A DNA stretch of 64,000 nt from Paenibacillus_AB sp036577625 (GTDB taxonomy: Bacteria; Bacillota; Bacilli; Paenibacillales; NBRC-103111). Below are positions 17,367 to 25,739 of this stretch, piece after piece; the stretch's first letter is position 1, and each line of letters begins with the position of its first letter. Made by a program: the position numbers and the translations under genes. The DNA lies in NCBI RefSeq assembly GCF_036577625.1, contig NZ_JARBDC010000085.1, forward strand, positions 40,093 to 104,092, written 5' to 3'. The notes under the pieces were generated by a model. The model searched no databases. It was not told the origin of the DNA and saw only the letters and a list, made by a program, of their open reading frames with translations.

Positions 17367-17439
17367 ACCCTAAGAGGTTCTTTCTCTTCCTTCCTGTCAT
17401 TTTCAGACTGACCTATAATGAAAGCGGAGTGAATGCCGA

Positions 17440-18279
17440 ATGAAAGTAGAAGAGTTTCTGTGGGACGTGACGGTCGATGTTTTCGGCGCATGGCTGCATA
17501 ATTTCCCGGATAATTGGTTCTTTACGGACCGGAAAAATCCGCACTTTCGATTATGGGTGCTGCTCCAAGGAAATATTGTGGCCGATTGCCGCGGCGAACG
17601 CTATCAGGTAAGGGCCGGGGACGTCGTACTGTGGCCGGCGGCGGAAAGCGTTCATTTCGCAAACAAGGGCGGCGGGGAGATTCAACTGCTAAGCGTTCTG
17701 TTTACGCTTCAAAGCAGGACAGGATTTCGCTATCAGGATTTGCCGGGAGTGCCGATCTTTCTATCCGGCCTCGATATGCCGTTAGTGGAGGCGGGGATGC
17801 GGGCGATCGCCAAGGAAATGGGGGGGAGGAAGCTCGGCTACAAGATGAGCGCGAACGGCAAGCTGCAGGAGATGCTCGTACATATACTGCGAGCAGGAAA
17901 TTACCGGAAACCGAAAAAAGCCGAGAAGTGGATCGACGCCGGCCATAAATCGTATTTGCTCGGACAAATCGTCAGTTTGCTGCAAGAGCAGCCCGCTCGT
18001 TTTCCGACGACCCAAGAAATGGCGGAAATTGTATCGGTCAGCGAAGTGCATTTGCGAAGGCTGTTCCAGAAGGTGTACATGATCTCGCCGAATCGATTTG
18101 TCCGCCAGTTCAAAATTCGCGAGAGCATTCATTTGCTGCGGGATACGTCTTTATCGATTTCGGAAATCGCTTACAGTCTAGGATTTGAAAGTCCAAATTA
18201 TTTTTCAAAAGTGTTTCACCAGGAAACCGGATGCAGCCCTTCGGATTTCCGACGTTTGCTTCGGGATCGCGAGTTGTGA
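17440..18279 (+). CDS. AraC-family transcriptional regulator (cupin sensor)
   Basis: A 279-residue regulator with an N-terminal cupin-like sensor (residues about 35-130: FRLWVLLQGNIVADCRGERY, VRAGDVVLWPAAESVHF) and a C-terminal double helix-turn-helix (QEMAEIVSVSEVHLRRLFQK, SPNRFVRQFKIRESIHLLRD, ISEIAYSLGFESPNYFSKVF) ending in the AraC signature. A TATAAT at 17414-17419 and GGAG precede the ATG. It heads a four-gene cluster (flavoprotein, solute-binding protein, beta-helix protein) and most likely activates it in response to a sugar. Confidence 0.9.
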   Translation: MKVEEFLWDVTVDVFGAWLHNFPDNWFFTDRKNPHFRLWVLLQGNIVADCRGERYQVRAGDVVLWPAAESVHFANKGGGEIQLLSVLFTLQSRTGFRYQDLPGVPIFLSGLDMPLVEAGMRAIAKEMGGRKLGYKMSANGKLQEMLVHILRAGNYRKPKKAEKWIDAGHKSYLLGQIVSLLQEQPARFPTTQEMAEIVSVSEVHLRRLFQKVYMISPNRFVRQFKIRESIHLLRDTSLSISEIAYSLGFESPNYFSKVFHQETGCSPSDFRRLLRDREL

Positions 18280-18343
18280 TCAAACGGCTTGATACGAGAC
18301 GAACATAACGAACATAACGAACGGGAAACGGAGTGCAGATCGA

Positions 18344-20602
18344 ATGAGAATCAAAGAAGAGCATTACGAGCTTGTTGTATGCGGGGGAGGACTGGCCGGC
18401 ATATGCGCGGCCGTGTCGGCGGCCCGTCACGGTGCCCGGACTTGTCTTGTCCAGGATCGCCCCGTCCTTGGTGGCAACAGTTCCTCGGAGATCAGGGTTC
18501 AACCGCAGGGTGCGGCTAATTTCCATGCATATGCAAAGGAAACCGGCATTATTTCCGAGCTGCTGATCGAGGAAAGGGCGGTGAATCACGAAGAGATTTG
18601 GACGAACAGCGTATGGGACATGATTTTGTACGATACGGTCATGCGGACTCCCGGCTTGACACTGCATATGAATACGTCCATCGTCGATGCCGTATTGGCG
18701 GAAGATGGCTCGATCCGCTCCGTTGTCGGACGGGTGGCTCATGCCGAGACGGAGCTGATTCTTCATGCGAAGCTGTTTATCGATTGTACCGGAGATGGAA
18801 TTGTGGCCGATATGGCGGACTGCAGCTGGAGGATGGGCAGCGAAGGCCGCGCCGAGTTCGGGGAGCGGCATGCACCGGAGCAACCGAGTTCGGACGTGAT
18901 GGGAAGCTCGATCTATTTCCGAGCGGTCGACACGGGCCGGCCGGCGCCATATCGGCCGCCGGAATGGGCCTATTCGTATGACGACGCTTCATTTTTTTAT
19001 AACAAAGGAAGGATTCCGAATCCGAGCAACGGCTATTGGTGGATCGAACTGGGCGTTCCCTGGCATACGATTCACGAAGCCGAGACGATTCGCCACGAGT
19101 TGACTCGGCACTTGCTCGGCATTTGGGATTGGGTCAAAAACAAAGATCCGTTGCTGAAGGACAAAGCTTCGAATTATGCGCTGGATTGGATCGGCCAAGT
19201 GCCGGGGAAAAGGGAAAGCCGTCGTATTATCGGCGAATTCATGCTGACCGAGAACGATTTGAGTGACGGTGCCGTGTTTGCGGACGAGGTTGCTTTCGGC
19301 GGATGGTTTATCGATCTGCATGGTCCCGGCGGGTTGCTTGCCGAAGTCAGCGAGCCGACGGCGGTGGAGGGACACGATCATGCCGACCATGTTACCAAAA
19401 GCTACATCGGGCCGTTCAGTCTGCCACTGCGAACGCTTATCTCCAGAGATTGCGAGAACCTGCTGATGGCCGGTCGCAACATAAGTGTCACACATGTCGC
19501 ATTGGGGGCCGTGCGAGTAATGGGGACGACGGCTTTGATGGGACAAGCGGCGGGAACCGCGGCGGCGGTAGCTTTGCGACGGGGGATGGCGATCAAGAAA
19601 GCGGCCGCAGAGGCGATAGTCGAAATACAGCAGACGCTGCTGCGTGACGGCTGTTTCCTGCTGGGCTGTCGGAATGAAGATCCGGCGGATTTGGCCAGAA
19701 TGGCATGGATCACAGCCAGCAGCGAAGCAATGTTTTCCGGGATGGCGCCGGATACGGAGGAGGACGCGGGTCGCATCGACACGAAGCGTGACCTGTTACA
19801 AGAGCGGAGAGGCCAATGGATTGCGGTGGACGGGACGGCACTGGAACAAGTAGCCGTGTGCATCAGCAATTTAAGCGGCAAAGAGCAGCTGTTGCGGGCG
19901 TGTTTGGTACCCGTCGATCATATTTGGGACTACGCGACAAACCAGCGTTCAGCCGTAGCGGAGACGGAGCTGTGCGTACCTCCGGGCGTACGACAATGGA
20001 TCGGCTGGCCAGTCGGTCTTCCAGACGGCTGGACGAGAGAAGGCTACGTCCGACTCGATCTCGAGGCCAATCCATATTTGATCTGGCACAGGGCGGCCGG
20101 GATGGAGCCGGGGTTCGTCAGCGGTGTCGATCGGGGAAACGGTCGGATGCGCCATTATAGAACAGGTATCGGGATGTCGCTTCGCGTCGAACCCGCGCAG
20201 CGTTGCTACCGTGCGGAGCATGTTATCAGCGGTGTGACTCGGCCTTACCGGTCGACGAACCTGTGGCGTTCCTCCCCCGAGCGGCTTTTGCCCCAATGGC
20301 TTGAACTCGAATGGGCGGAGCCGGTGACCATCGGCAGCATCGAGCTAACGTTTCCCGGTCAGTTACTTCAAGATTTTCGCTTTTATCCGATTGGCCACAA
20401 AGATCCGCAATGCCCGAAAGACTACCGCATTTGGGCCTGGCAGAACGGAGAATGGCTGCTGCTGTTGCAAATCCGGGACAATTACCAGCGTTTGCGCAAA
20501 CATCCGCTGCAAGCCGAAACGACAAAAATCAAAATCGAAATCGAAGCGACAAACGGGGCGCCAACGGCAGAAATATACGAGGTTCGCTGCTATGGGAGTT
20601 GA
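18344..20602 (+). CDS. FAD-dependent oxidoreductase (PF12831-type) with discoidin-like C-terminal domain
   Basis: A 752-residue cytosolic flavoprotein. The dinucleotide-binding motif is at the N-terminus (VVCGGGLAGICAAVSAARHG), followed by VQDRPVLGGNSSSE and the second FAD region FIDCTGDGIVADMADCSWRM. AGRNISVTHVALGAVRVMGT, ending in MGQAAGTAAAVALR, is typical of the FAD_oxidored family. Beyond residue ~560 a separate beta-rich domain (WLELEWAEPVTIGSIELTFP, YRIWAWQNGEWLLLLQIRDN) looks like a discoidin/F5-F8 carbohydrate-binding fold, unusual for a cytosolic enzyme. The gene lies 64 bp after the AraC gene and 77 bp before SBP-2. The reaction is unknown; oxidation of a sugar or sugar acid is inferred from context. 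Confidence 0.85.
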   Translation: MRIKEEHYELVVCGGGLAGICAAVSAARHGARTCLVQDRPVLGGNSSSEIRVQPQGAANFHAYAKETGIISELLIEERAVNHEEIWTNSVWDMILYDTVMRTPGLTLHMNTSIVDAVLAEDGSIRSVVGRVAHAETELILHAKLFIDCTGDGIVADMADCSWRMGSEGRAEFGERHAPEQPSSDVMGSSIYFRAVDTGRPAPYRPPEWAYSYDDASFFYNKGRIPNPSNGYWWIELGVPWHTIHEAETIRHELTRHLLGIWDWVKNKDPLLKDKASNYALDWIGQVPGKRESRRIIGEFMLTENDLSDGAVFADEVAFGGWFIDLHGPGGLLAEVSEPTAVEGHDHADHVTKSYIGPFSLPLRTLISRDCENLLMAGRNISVTHVALGAVRVMGTTALMGQAAGTAAAVALRRGMAIKKAAAEAIVEIQQTLLRDGCFLLGCRNEDPADLARMAWITASSEAMFSGMAPDTEEDAGRIDTKRDLLQERRGQWIAVDGTALEQVAVCISNLSGKEQLLRACLVPVDHIWDYATNQRSAVAETELCVPPGVRQWIGWPVGLPDGWTREGYVRLDLEANPYLIWHRAAGMEPGFVSGVDRGNGRMRHYRTGIGMSLRVEPAQRCYRAEHVISGVTRPYRSTNLWRSSPERLLPQWLELEWAEPVTIGSIELTFPGQLLQDFRFYPIGHKDPQCPKDYRIWAWQNGEWLLLLQIRDNYQRLRKHPLQAETTKIKIEIEATNGAPTAEIYEVRCYGS

Positions 20603-20679
20603 GCCATACCGGAAGCGTCTTCGGCCGGAACAATCCGGGACCGTTTACTTGTTGATCACAACGTAAGGAGATTGGTAAC

Positions 20680-22011
20680 ATGCATACTTCAAAAGTGACC
20701 ATTGCAACGGCGTTTGTTTTACTCGCATCACTTCTTTCGGGATGTGGTGCCGGCGATACCGCCGTCGATAAAGAGGCAGCGAACAAGGAGGACGAGAAAA
20801 CGACGGTCGTAAGTGTAGAACCGGCGACACTGACCTTTTTCAACCTGGCGGGCATCGGTGATCTTACGTTTGAAACGCTGATTGAAGCGCCGATCAAGAA
20901 AAAATACCCGAATATTGCGCTGAAGATGATCAAAAACGTAAAAGGATCCACGCTTGAAGATTTGCTGGCGGCCGGGACGCCGCCGGATCTCATCCACGCC
21001 GGCACGTCGCAACTGCAGACGATAATCGACGCCGGACTGCAATACGATATGACAGAGCTGATCAAACGTCATCGATTCGATTTATCCATTTTCGAGGACG
21101 GCGTCATGGAGTCTGTCCGGAAAATGGCCCCCAAAGGGGAAATTTACGGTCTGCCGGCCAATAACAATACGCCATTGCTGTATTACAACAAAGATATTTT
21201 TGATCAGATGGGCGTTTCATACCCGAAGGACGGCATGACGTGGGACGAAGCGCTGGAGCTTTCCAAAAAAGTAACCCGCTCCATTGGCGGTGTGCAGTAC
21301 ATGGGGATGCAAATGAGCCATAGCTTCCTGCTGGATGCCAATCCGCTTTCCTTGAGGATTTTGGATCCGGTGACGGATATGCCGCTGCAAAACGCAGAGA
21401 AATGGAAATCGCTTTTTGAAAATTGGAAGCGTTTCTATGAGGTGCCTGGCAATCAGTTGGACGATAAAAGCTTCCATAACGGTCAAAACGACTTTATGAA
21501 GACGCGCAATGTGGCGATGTATGTGGCCAACAATCTGGTTATTGCGATCGAGCAAGCGAATGACCCAAGCTTTAATTGGGACATGGTGAGCATGCCGACT
21601 TTCAAGGAAGCGCCAGGCATGGCAACACAAATGATCGCACCGCTGTTCATGATCTCACCCACGGTCAAAAACAAGGATCTCGCTTTTCGGGTTGTGGCGG
21701 AGATGTTTACGGAAAGCGTTCAGAAGGAAAGTGCTCTGACCGGCCGGCCGACTCTGATGAAAAACGAAAAGATCAAGAAGGAGATCGGCCGAGACTTGAA
21801 TGCGCTCAAAGGGAAAAACACGAACGCTTTCACCATAAACAAACTCGCACCAACTCCGGTCTTTTCCAAATATGAGGCGAAGGTGAGACCGATTTTGAAC
21901 AAAGCTTACAAGCAGGCCGTCTTGGGACAAAAAGACGCGAATACCGCACTGCGCGAAGCCGAGGAGGAAATGAAGGCGGTCGTAGAGGCGGAAAAGCAAA
22001 AAAGAAAGTAG
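20680..22011 (+). CDS. Solute-binding lipoprotein (SBP-2)
   Basis: A 443-residue family-1 solute-binding protein with the lipobox LLSGC. It carries LYYNKDIFDQMGVSYPKDGM followed by TWDEALELSKKVTR, the family motif shared by all six homologues in the window, and a C-terminus ending in ANTALREAEEEMKAVVEAEK. AAGGAG lies nine bases before the ATG. It is co-oriented with the flavoprotein and beta-helix genes, without a permease. Base composition here is slightly less GC-rich than in the other copies, which hints at a different origin of this cluster. Confidence 0.92.
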   Translation: MHTSKVTIATAFVLLASLLSGCGAGDTAVDKEAANKEDEKTTVVSVEPATLTFFNLAGIGDLTFETLIEAPIKKKYPNIALKMIKNVKGSTLEDLLAAGTPPDLIHAGTSQLQTIIDAGLQYDMTELIKRHRFDLSIFEDGVMESVRKMAPKGEIYGLPANNNTPLLYYNKDIFDQMGVSYPKDGMTWDEALELSKKVTRSIGGVQYMGMQMSHSFLLDANPLSLRILDPVTDMPLQNAEKWKSLFENWKRFYEVPGNQLDDKSFHNGQNDFMKTRNVAMYVANNLVIAIEQANDPSFNWDMVSMPTFKEAPGMATQMIAPLFMISPTVKNKDLAFRVVAEMFTESVQKESALTGRPTLMKNEKIKKEIGRDLNALKGKNTNAFTINKLAPTPVFSKYEAKVRPILNKAYKQAVLGQKDANTALREAEEEMKAVVEAEKQKRK

Positions 22012-22046
22012 AAGGGACGAACTACAGCCGATGAGGAGGAACGGGT

Positions 22047-23786
22047 ATGAAGGACCACCAAGGAAAAGAAGCAGAGCATTCGCTCAGGCAACATCCACTC
22101 GTAACGAACCATATGGATGGATCGTATGCTGCGGGAGAGAGTTGCACAAGGGACGCTGCAGCGGTAAAAACATCGCACAGCGCCATTGACCGAAAAGTCA
22201 GCCGCAGAAAGATGCTCGCCGCTCTCGGTTTGTCTACGGTCGCGTTAGCTTCGGGTGGACTTGTGAGCAGGTCCGAAGCGTTAAGCGGCAAACGGTCCGT
22301 TACCGGAGCAACCTATGGCGGAGGCGTTGATCCGGTTCCCGATGCGGATCAAGTGCCGTACCGTTATGCCGCCGGACAACCGCAGCACACGGTTGGCGAC
22401 AAATTAAGGGAGTTCGTCAGTGTCATGGATTTTGGCGCCGTGGGCGACGGGGTAGCCGACGACACTCAAGCGATTCAAACGGCAATTTCAAGCTTTAATG
22501 ATATGCCGGGAATCGTTCATTTCCCCAATCCGGGGGCGGAGTATGTCGTAACGGCTCCCCTGCAGATCGGAAAAGGACTGACGTTCGCTGGCGAATCGCG
22601 GATTGCAACACGCATCAAATATACAGGTCCGGCTGGGACAGGCTTGTTTGAGAGCAGGAGTGACGATTGGCCGTTCGAAGTCGTCTTTGAAAGGCTGCAT
22701 TTGATCGGGAACGGGGTGGACGGGAACGGGAACGTAAGCCGGAACGGCACGAACCACGGCATATACATCGGTGACGAGGCTTCGACACAGTTGATCAATA
22801 ACCCGTGGGTGCGAATTCGCGATTGCCGGCTGGAAGGCTTCAAGAGGGCGATTTATTTGGAAGGCTACGGTCATTCTATTGACGACACCTATATACGGCT
22901 GTGCGATACGGGAATCGCGCTCGTTCACCCCGAGCAAACAAGCGCGATGAACAGTTGGGTCGAATACTGCAACATCGGTGTCGATATCAATCCTGACTAC
23001 AAATATAACAAGGCGGGACACCGTCTAACATGGATCGGCGGAGCCATTCAGCGCAACAACATTGGATTAATCGCCCGCAATTTTTACGATTTGCGCATTC
23101 AGACGTATTGCGAGCTGAACGTAACGAACGATATTGTACTGGGTGTTGCCGATGCGGGAGGGTATAAAAAAGGGGTTTTCGGCGCTATTGTCGATATGAA
23201 CTCCGCCTCTAACGTAACCGACGCCCATATCAAGCTGGAACATGCTCAGGATATTGAATGCCAGGTGTCTTTTTTTGGAACGATGTCCAGCGTGCCACAC
23301 ATCAAGGCAGACGGATACTCGAAATATATCGCCATCACCTACGACGCGGAAAAAATCAGGTCCTCCAATCCGTGGAGCTTCTCGGGATATTCCGTCCGGT
23401 CCACTCTGATCAAAACCAAGCACAACAAGCAGGAGTATTTGTCATGGCTCGCCTTTGAGAATATATTCAAGGACAACGGGACGGAATTTGCCCGCTTCAA
23501 GACCAATTACGTGCAGACCAGGCTGGCGCTGGAATTCGAACTGAAACAAGCCAACTTCAACATATCCTCCAATAGCTCAAGTGCCGGTTTCAATCTTTAC
23601 GACAAGCGAACCGACTTGACCAAATGGGCGTACTGCTACCCGGGCGGCAATTTTACAATGACCCAATCCGACTTCGAGACGGAAGCAGCTGGAAAAGGGC
23701 TTATCGTAAAATCCCCGAATGGGACCAAGTACCGCATAGGTGTTGACGATAACGGCGCGATCACGGCGACACAGCTAATTTTTTAA
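22047..23786 (+). CDS. Tat-exported right-handed beta-helix protein (pectate lyase superfamily)
   Basis: A 579-residue protein with a twin-arginine signal at residues about 52-75 (SRRKMLAALGLSTVALASGG) after a long hydrophilic leader. The mature part opens with VMDFGAVGDGVADDTQAIQT, the hallmark of the PF12708 pectate-lyase-superfamily beta helix, followed by repeated short strands (WVRIRDCRLEGFKRAIYLEG, IRLCDTGIALV). The C-terminal ~90 residues look like a tail-spike-type trimer cap (ARFKTNYVQTRLALEFELKQ, YRIGVDDNGAITATQLIF). GGAGGAA precedes the ATG. Such helices cleave or bind polysaccharides; as the last gene of this operon it probably acts outside the cell on the glycan whose fragments SBP-2 binds. 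Confidence 0.85.
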   Translation: MKDHQGKEAEHSLRQHPLVTNHMDGSYAAGESCTRDAAAVKTSHSAIDRKVSRRKMLAALGLSTVALASGGLVSRSEALSGKRSVTGATYGGGVDPVPDADQVPYRYAAGQPQHTVGDKLREFVSVMDFGAVGDGVADDTQAIQTAISSFNDMPGIVHFPNPGAEYVVTAPLQIGKGLTFAGESRIATRIKYTGPAGTGLFESRSDDWPFEVVFERLHLIGNGVDGNGNVSRNGTNHGIYIGDEASTQLINNPWVRIRDCRLEGFKRAIYLEGYGHSIDDTYIRLCDTGIALVHPEQTSAMNSWVEYCNIGVDINPDYKYNKAGHRLTWIGGAIQRNNIGLIARNFYDLRIQTYCELNVTNDIVLGVADAGGYKKGVFGAIVDMNSASNVTDAHIKLEHAQDIECQVSFFGTMSSVPHIKADGYSKYIAITYDAEKIRSSNPWSFSGYSVRSTLIKTKHNKQEYLSWLAFENIFKDNGTEFARFKTNYVQTRLALEFELKQANFNISSNSSSAGFNLYDKRTDLTKWAYCYPGGNFTMTQSDFETEAAGKGLIVKSPNGTKYRIGVDDNGAITATQLIF

Positions 23787-24037
23787 TTTTAATCCCTCAG
23801 CTCGTTCAATCGGGAAGCCCAAGCGAATCACCGGCTTATGGCGCAAGCGCCCAAGACCCGGCAGATTCCATCGGGCTTCTTGTCGTCTTTTGCGTTCCGA
23901 TTAGGCAGAGTTGACGATAGTATGCCTAAATCACGTGTTCATCCTCGCCGGACGAGGACGATCGCCTGTCATTTTAACGATAGGAGCCCGTCCTGCATAA
24001 AATGGAACAAGTAGCGACGAGAGGGGGAATTGCTGCC
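23787..24037. other. Spacer with a possible terminator
   Basis: GAAGCCC near 23813 and GGGCTTC near 23874, with CGAATC/GATTC inside, can form an interrupted long hairpin followed by TTGTCGTCTTTT. No gene seen. Confidence 0.35.
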
Positions 24038-24175
24038 ATGATGGAAGTCAAGCCGGTTGTGATCGAAGGCCGTACGATGATCGGAGTCACCGTGGAGCTG
24101 CCGAAAACGACATTGATCGCCGTTCAGACCGATAGAGCGATCTTGAAAATAACTAACGTGTGCGTTTGCATATAA
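24038..24175 (+). pseudogene. Truncated DUF1805 (YunC-like) gene
   Basis: A 45-codon frame (MMEVKPVVIEGRTMIGVTVE, LPKTTLIAVQTDRA, then ILKITNVCVCI and stop) behind a good AGGGGG site. The first ~33 residues match the start of the ~100-residue DUF1805/YunC family as I know it (xIxGxxxxxVxVxLPKTxLxxV), but the conserved continuation (the CGALDV region) is missing and replaced by an unrelated short tail. It therefore looks like a 3'-deleted remnant. It could still be translated. Confidence 0.55.
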
Positions 24176-24254
24176 AAGGACAGCTCGTTTAAAAGGACAG
24201 TCCGGTACTTTCGGGCGGTTTTTCTTAAACGTTTCAACGAATCTCGTCCAGTCG

Positions 24255-24455
24255 GGCAACCGGAATATAACTGGAAAACCTCCAGCAAACTCGCTATCCT
24301 CCATGAGTCGTTTCGAATTACCGGGAAAAACTACAGCTAAAACAGCCCGGTACCGGCGAAAATGCGGGTCTGAACGAAAATAACCGGATGTTTTCCAGTT
24401 CATATAACCGGAAAACGGGGTACTGCCTAAAATAGCTGGAGATTTTCCATTTCGC
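24255..24455. repeat. Cluster of GGAAAACCTCC-type palindromic repeats
   Basis: Several related short units occur in both orientations: ATAACTGGAAAACCTCCAG (24266-24284), ATAACCGGATGTTTTCCAG, ATATAACCGGAAAAC and AGCTGGAGATTTTCC. A second cluster of the same family is at 60115-60310. Confidence 0.55.
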
Positions 24456-24540
24456 TTCGCGCTTCGCTATTGATCCAGAGCGCCAATCCGCCAAAACACG
24501 AATGCACCTCATCGAAAGTCTTCGCTAAAAAGCTCTTCTT

Positions 24541-24720
24541 TATCGCGAACGATCCCCCTGACGCATACGATCCCGCTGTCGCAAACGACCACTGTCGCAA
24601 ACGATCACACTGTCGCAAACGACCTGATGTCACATACGCCCCTGATGTCGCATACGATCCCGCTGTTACATACGACCTTGCTGTCGCATACGATCCCCTT
24701 GACGCATACGATCGAGCTGG
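24541..24720. repeat. Degenerate 18-bp tandem repeat array, about ten units
   Basis: Ten consecutive units of 16-18 bp follow the pattern TGTCGCATACGATCCCGC with substitutions. The array lies 85 bp before the pdaA start. It is in frame with an open stretch (repeating YDPAV), but that frame has no ribosome binding site, so it is treated as noncoding. Confidence 0.8.
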
Positions 24721-24804
24721 AAAATAATGACGCGGTTTTAGTCGGACCGACCTGCAAATAATGACAACGGAGCGAAGATCAGGAAGGAGCTGGAACCGAA
24801 GCGA

Positions 24805-25569
24805 ATGACGAAGCTTTTGGCAAAAACGGCGCTTTTGCTGCTGCTGGCGGCGACGTGGTGCGTCCCGGCCGCGGCCCAAGGCGACGGACCTTATCATTTC
24901 GGATTCAAAAAAAGCAAAAACGGAGCGCCGGCTTCGATCGACGAAGAAGGCTTCAAAGACGTGCTGGCGAAGCACGGAGCCATTTTCCGGATGGACGGCG
25001 CGCAAAAAACGTTGTATTTGACGTTCGATAACGGCTACGAGAACGGGTATACCGCCGCCATTTTGGACGTGCTGAAGCAGAAGCGGGTGCCGGCGGTTTT
25101 TTTCGTCACCGGCCATTACATCGAAGACCAGCCCGAGCTGCTGAAACGGATGGTGCAGGAAGGTCATCTGATCGGCAACCATTCATGGAGCCATCCCGAC
25201 ATGACGCAAGTGTCGGACGAGAAAATCGCCAACGAGCTCGAACGCGTCAAAACGCAGGTGGCGTCGATCACCGGCCAAACGGAAATGCGCTATTTGCGCC
25301 CGCCCCGCGGCATATTCAGCGACCGTACGCTGGCCGTCAGCAAAAGTCTCGGCTACACGAACGTCTTTTGGTCGGTCGCTTACGTGGACTGGGATACGAA
25401 GAAGCAGTACGGCGCAAAATACGCCTATGACAAAGTCGTTTCCCAGCTCCATCCGGGAGCCGTCATTTTGCTCCATTCCGTCTCCAAGGACAACGCCGAG
25501 GCGATGGGAAGCATTATCGACTATGCTCGGGAGCAGGGCTACGAGTTCAAACGGCTGGATCAAGCTTGA
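24805..25569 (+). CDS. pdaA: Polysaccharide deacetylase, PdaA-type (delta-lactam-biosynthetic de-N-acetylase)
   Basis: A 254-residue secreted protein with a signal peptide (LLAKTALLLLLAATWCVPAA). The NodB homology domain starts with TFDNGYENGYT at residues 73-83, the PdaA-specific variant of TFDDGP, with Asp75 as catalytic/metal residue. Metal-binding His126 and His130 are in GNHSWSHPDM; motif 3 is LRPPRGIFSDR and motif 5 LLHSVSKDN. PdaA removes the N-acetyl group from muramic acid after the side-chain peptide is cut, a step in making muramic-delta-lactam of the spore cortex. This supports a spore-forming host. Length matches the family. Confidence 0.93.
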   Translation: MTKLLAKTALLLLLAATWCVPAAAQGDGPYHFGFKKSKNGAPASIDEEGFKDVLAKHGAIFRMDGAQKTLYLTFDNGYENGYTAAILDVLKQKRVPAVFFVTGHYIEDQPELLKRMVQEGHLIGNHSWSHPDMTQVSDEKIANELERVKTQVASITGQTEMRYLRPPRGIFSDRTLAVSKSLGYTNVFWSVAYVDWDTKKQYGAKYAYDKVVSQLHPGAVILLHSVSKDNAEAMGSIIDYAREQGYEFKRLDQA

Positions 25570-25593
25570 CCGCTCCACCCCAGCGTTACGCCG

Positions 25594-25623
25594 AGCCGCC
25601 TTTCGTCAAGGGCGGCTTTTTTC
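25594..25623 (+). terminator. Terminator after pdaA
   Basis: AGCCGCC and GGCGGCT stem with a TTTCGTCAAG loop followed by a T-run. Confidence 0.88.
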
Positions 25624-25670
25624 CGCATGCGTCGAAAAGAACGGCATCCGTTTTCAAAAAGCCGTTCAAT

Positions 25671-25704
25671 ATGACAGTCGTTGTCATGTACGCCCGTTTA
25701 TACT
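25671..25704 (+). promoter_or_regulatory. Operator palindrome and -10 box before the UvrA paralogue
   Basis: ATGACA (25671-25676) and TGTCAT (25682-25687) form a perfect inverted repeat over the -35 region; TATACT at 25699-25704 is a good -10 box. The shape resembles TetR-family operators. Confidence 0.5.
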
Positions 25705-25739
25705 GATTGTAGATAACGAAACGAAAGCGGGCGACAGTC

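Larger units (their letters stand above)
16457..17439. other. Long intergenic region with terminators, repeat and possible remnants
   Basis: No substantial gene. It contains terminators at 16505-16540, 17187-17217 and 17342-17366, a repeat at 16639-16678 shared with 30695-30734, an inverted repeat TTTGACATGG/CCGTGTCAAA at about 16694-16739, and a GCAGCC/GGCTGC hairpin near 16900. A 34-codon open stretch at 17246-17350 (KLLLKCSDVLHRKGFDKK) looks like the start of a TetR helix-turn-helix but has no ribosome binding site and ends at once, so it is at most a remnant. Confidence 0.5.

Noticed and set aside
24470..24727. Plus-strand frame of YDPAV-like repeats
   Set aside because: No ribosome binding site and no similarity outside the tandem array.
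24427..25182. Minus-strand frame across the 18-bp repeats and the pdaA start
   Set aside because: Its repeats only translate the tandem array, and it overlaps the pdaA signal peptide in antisense.
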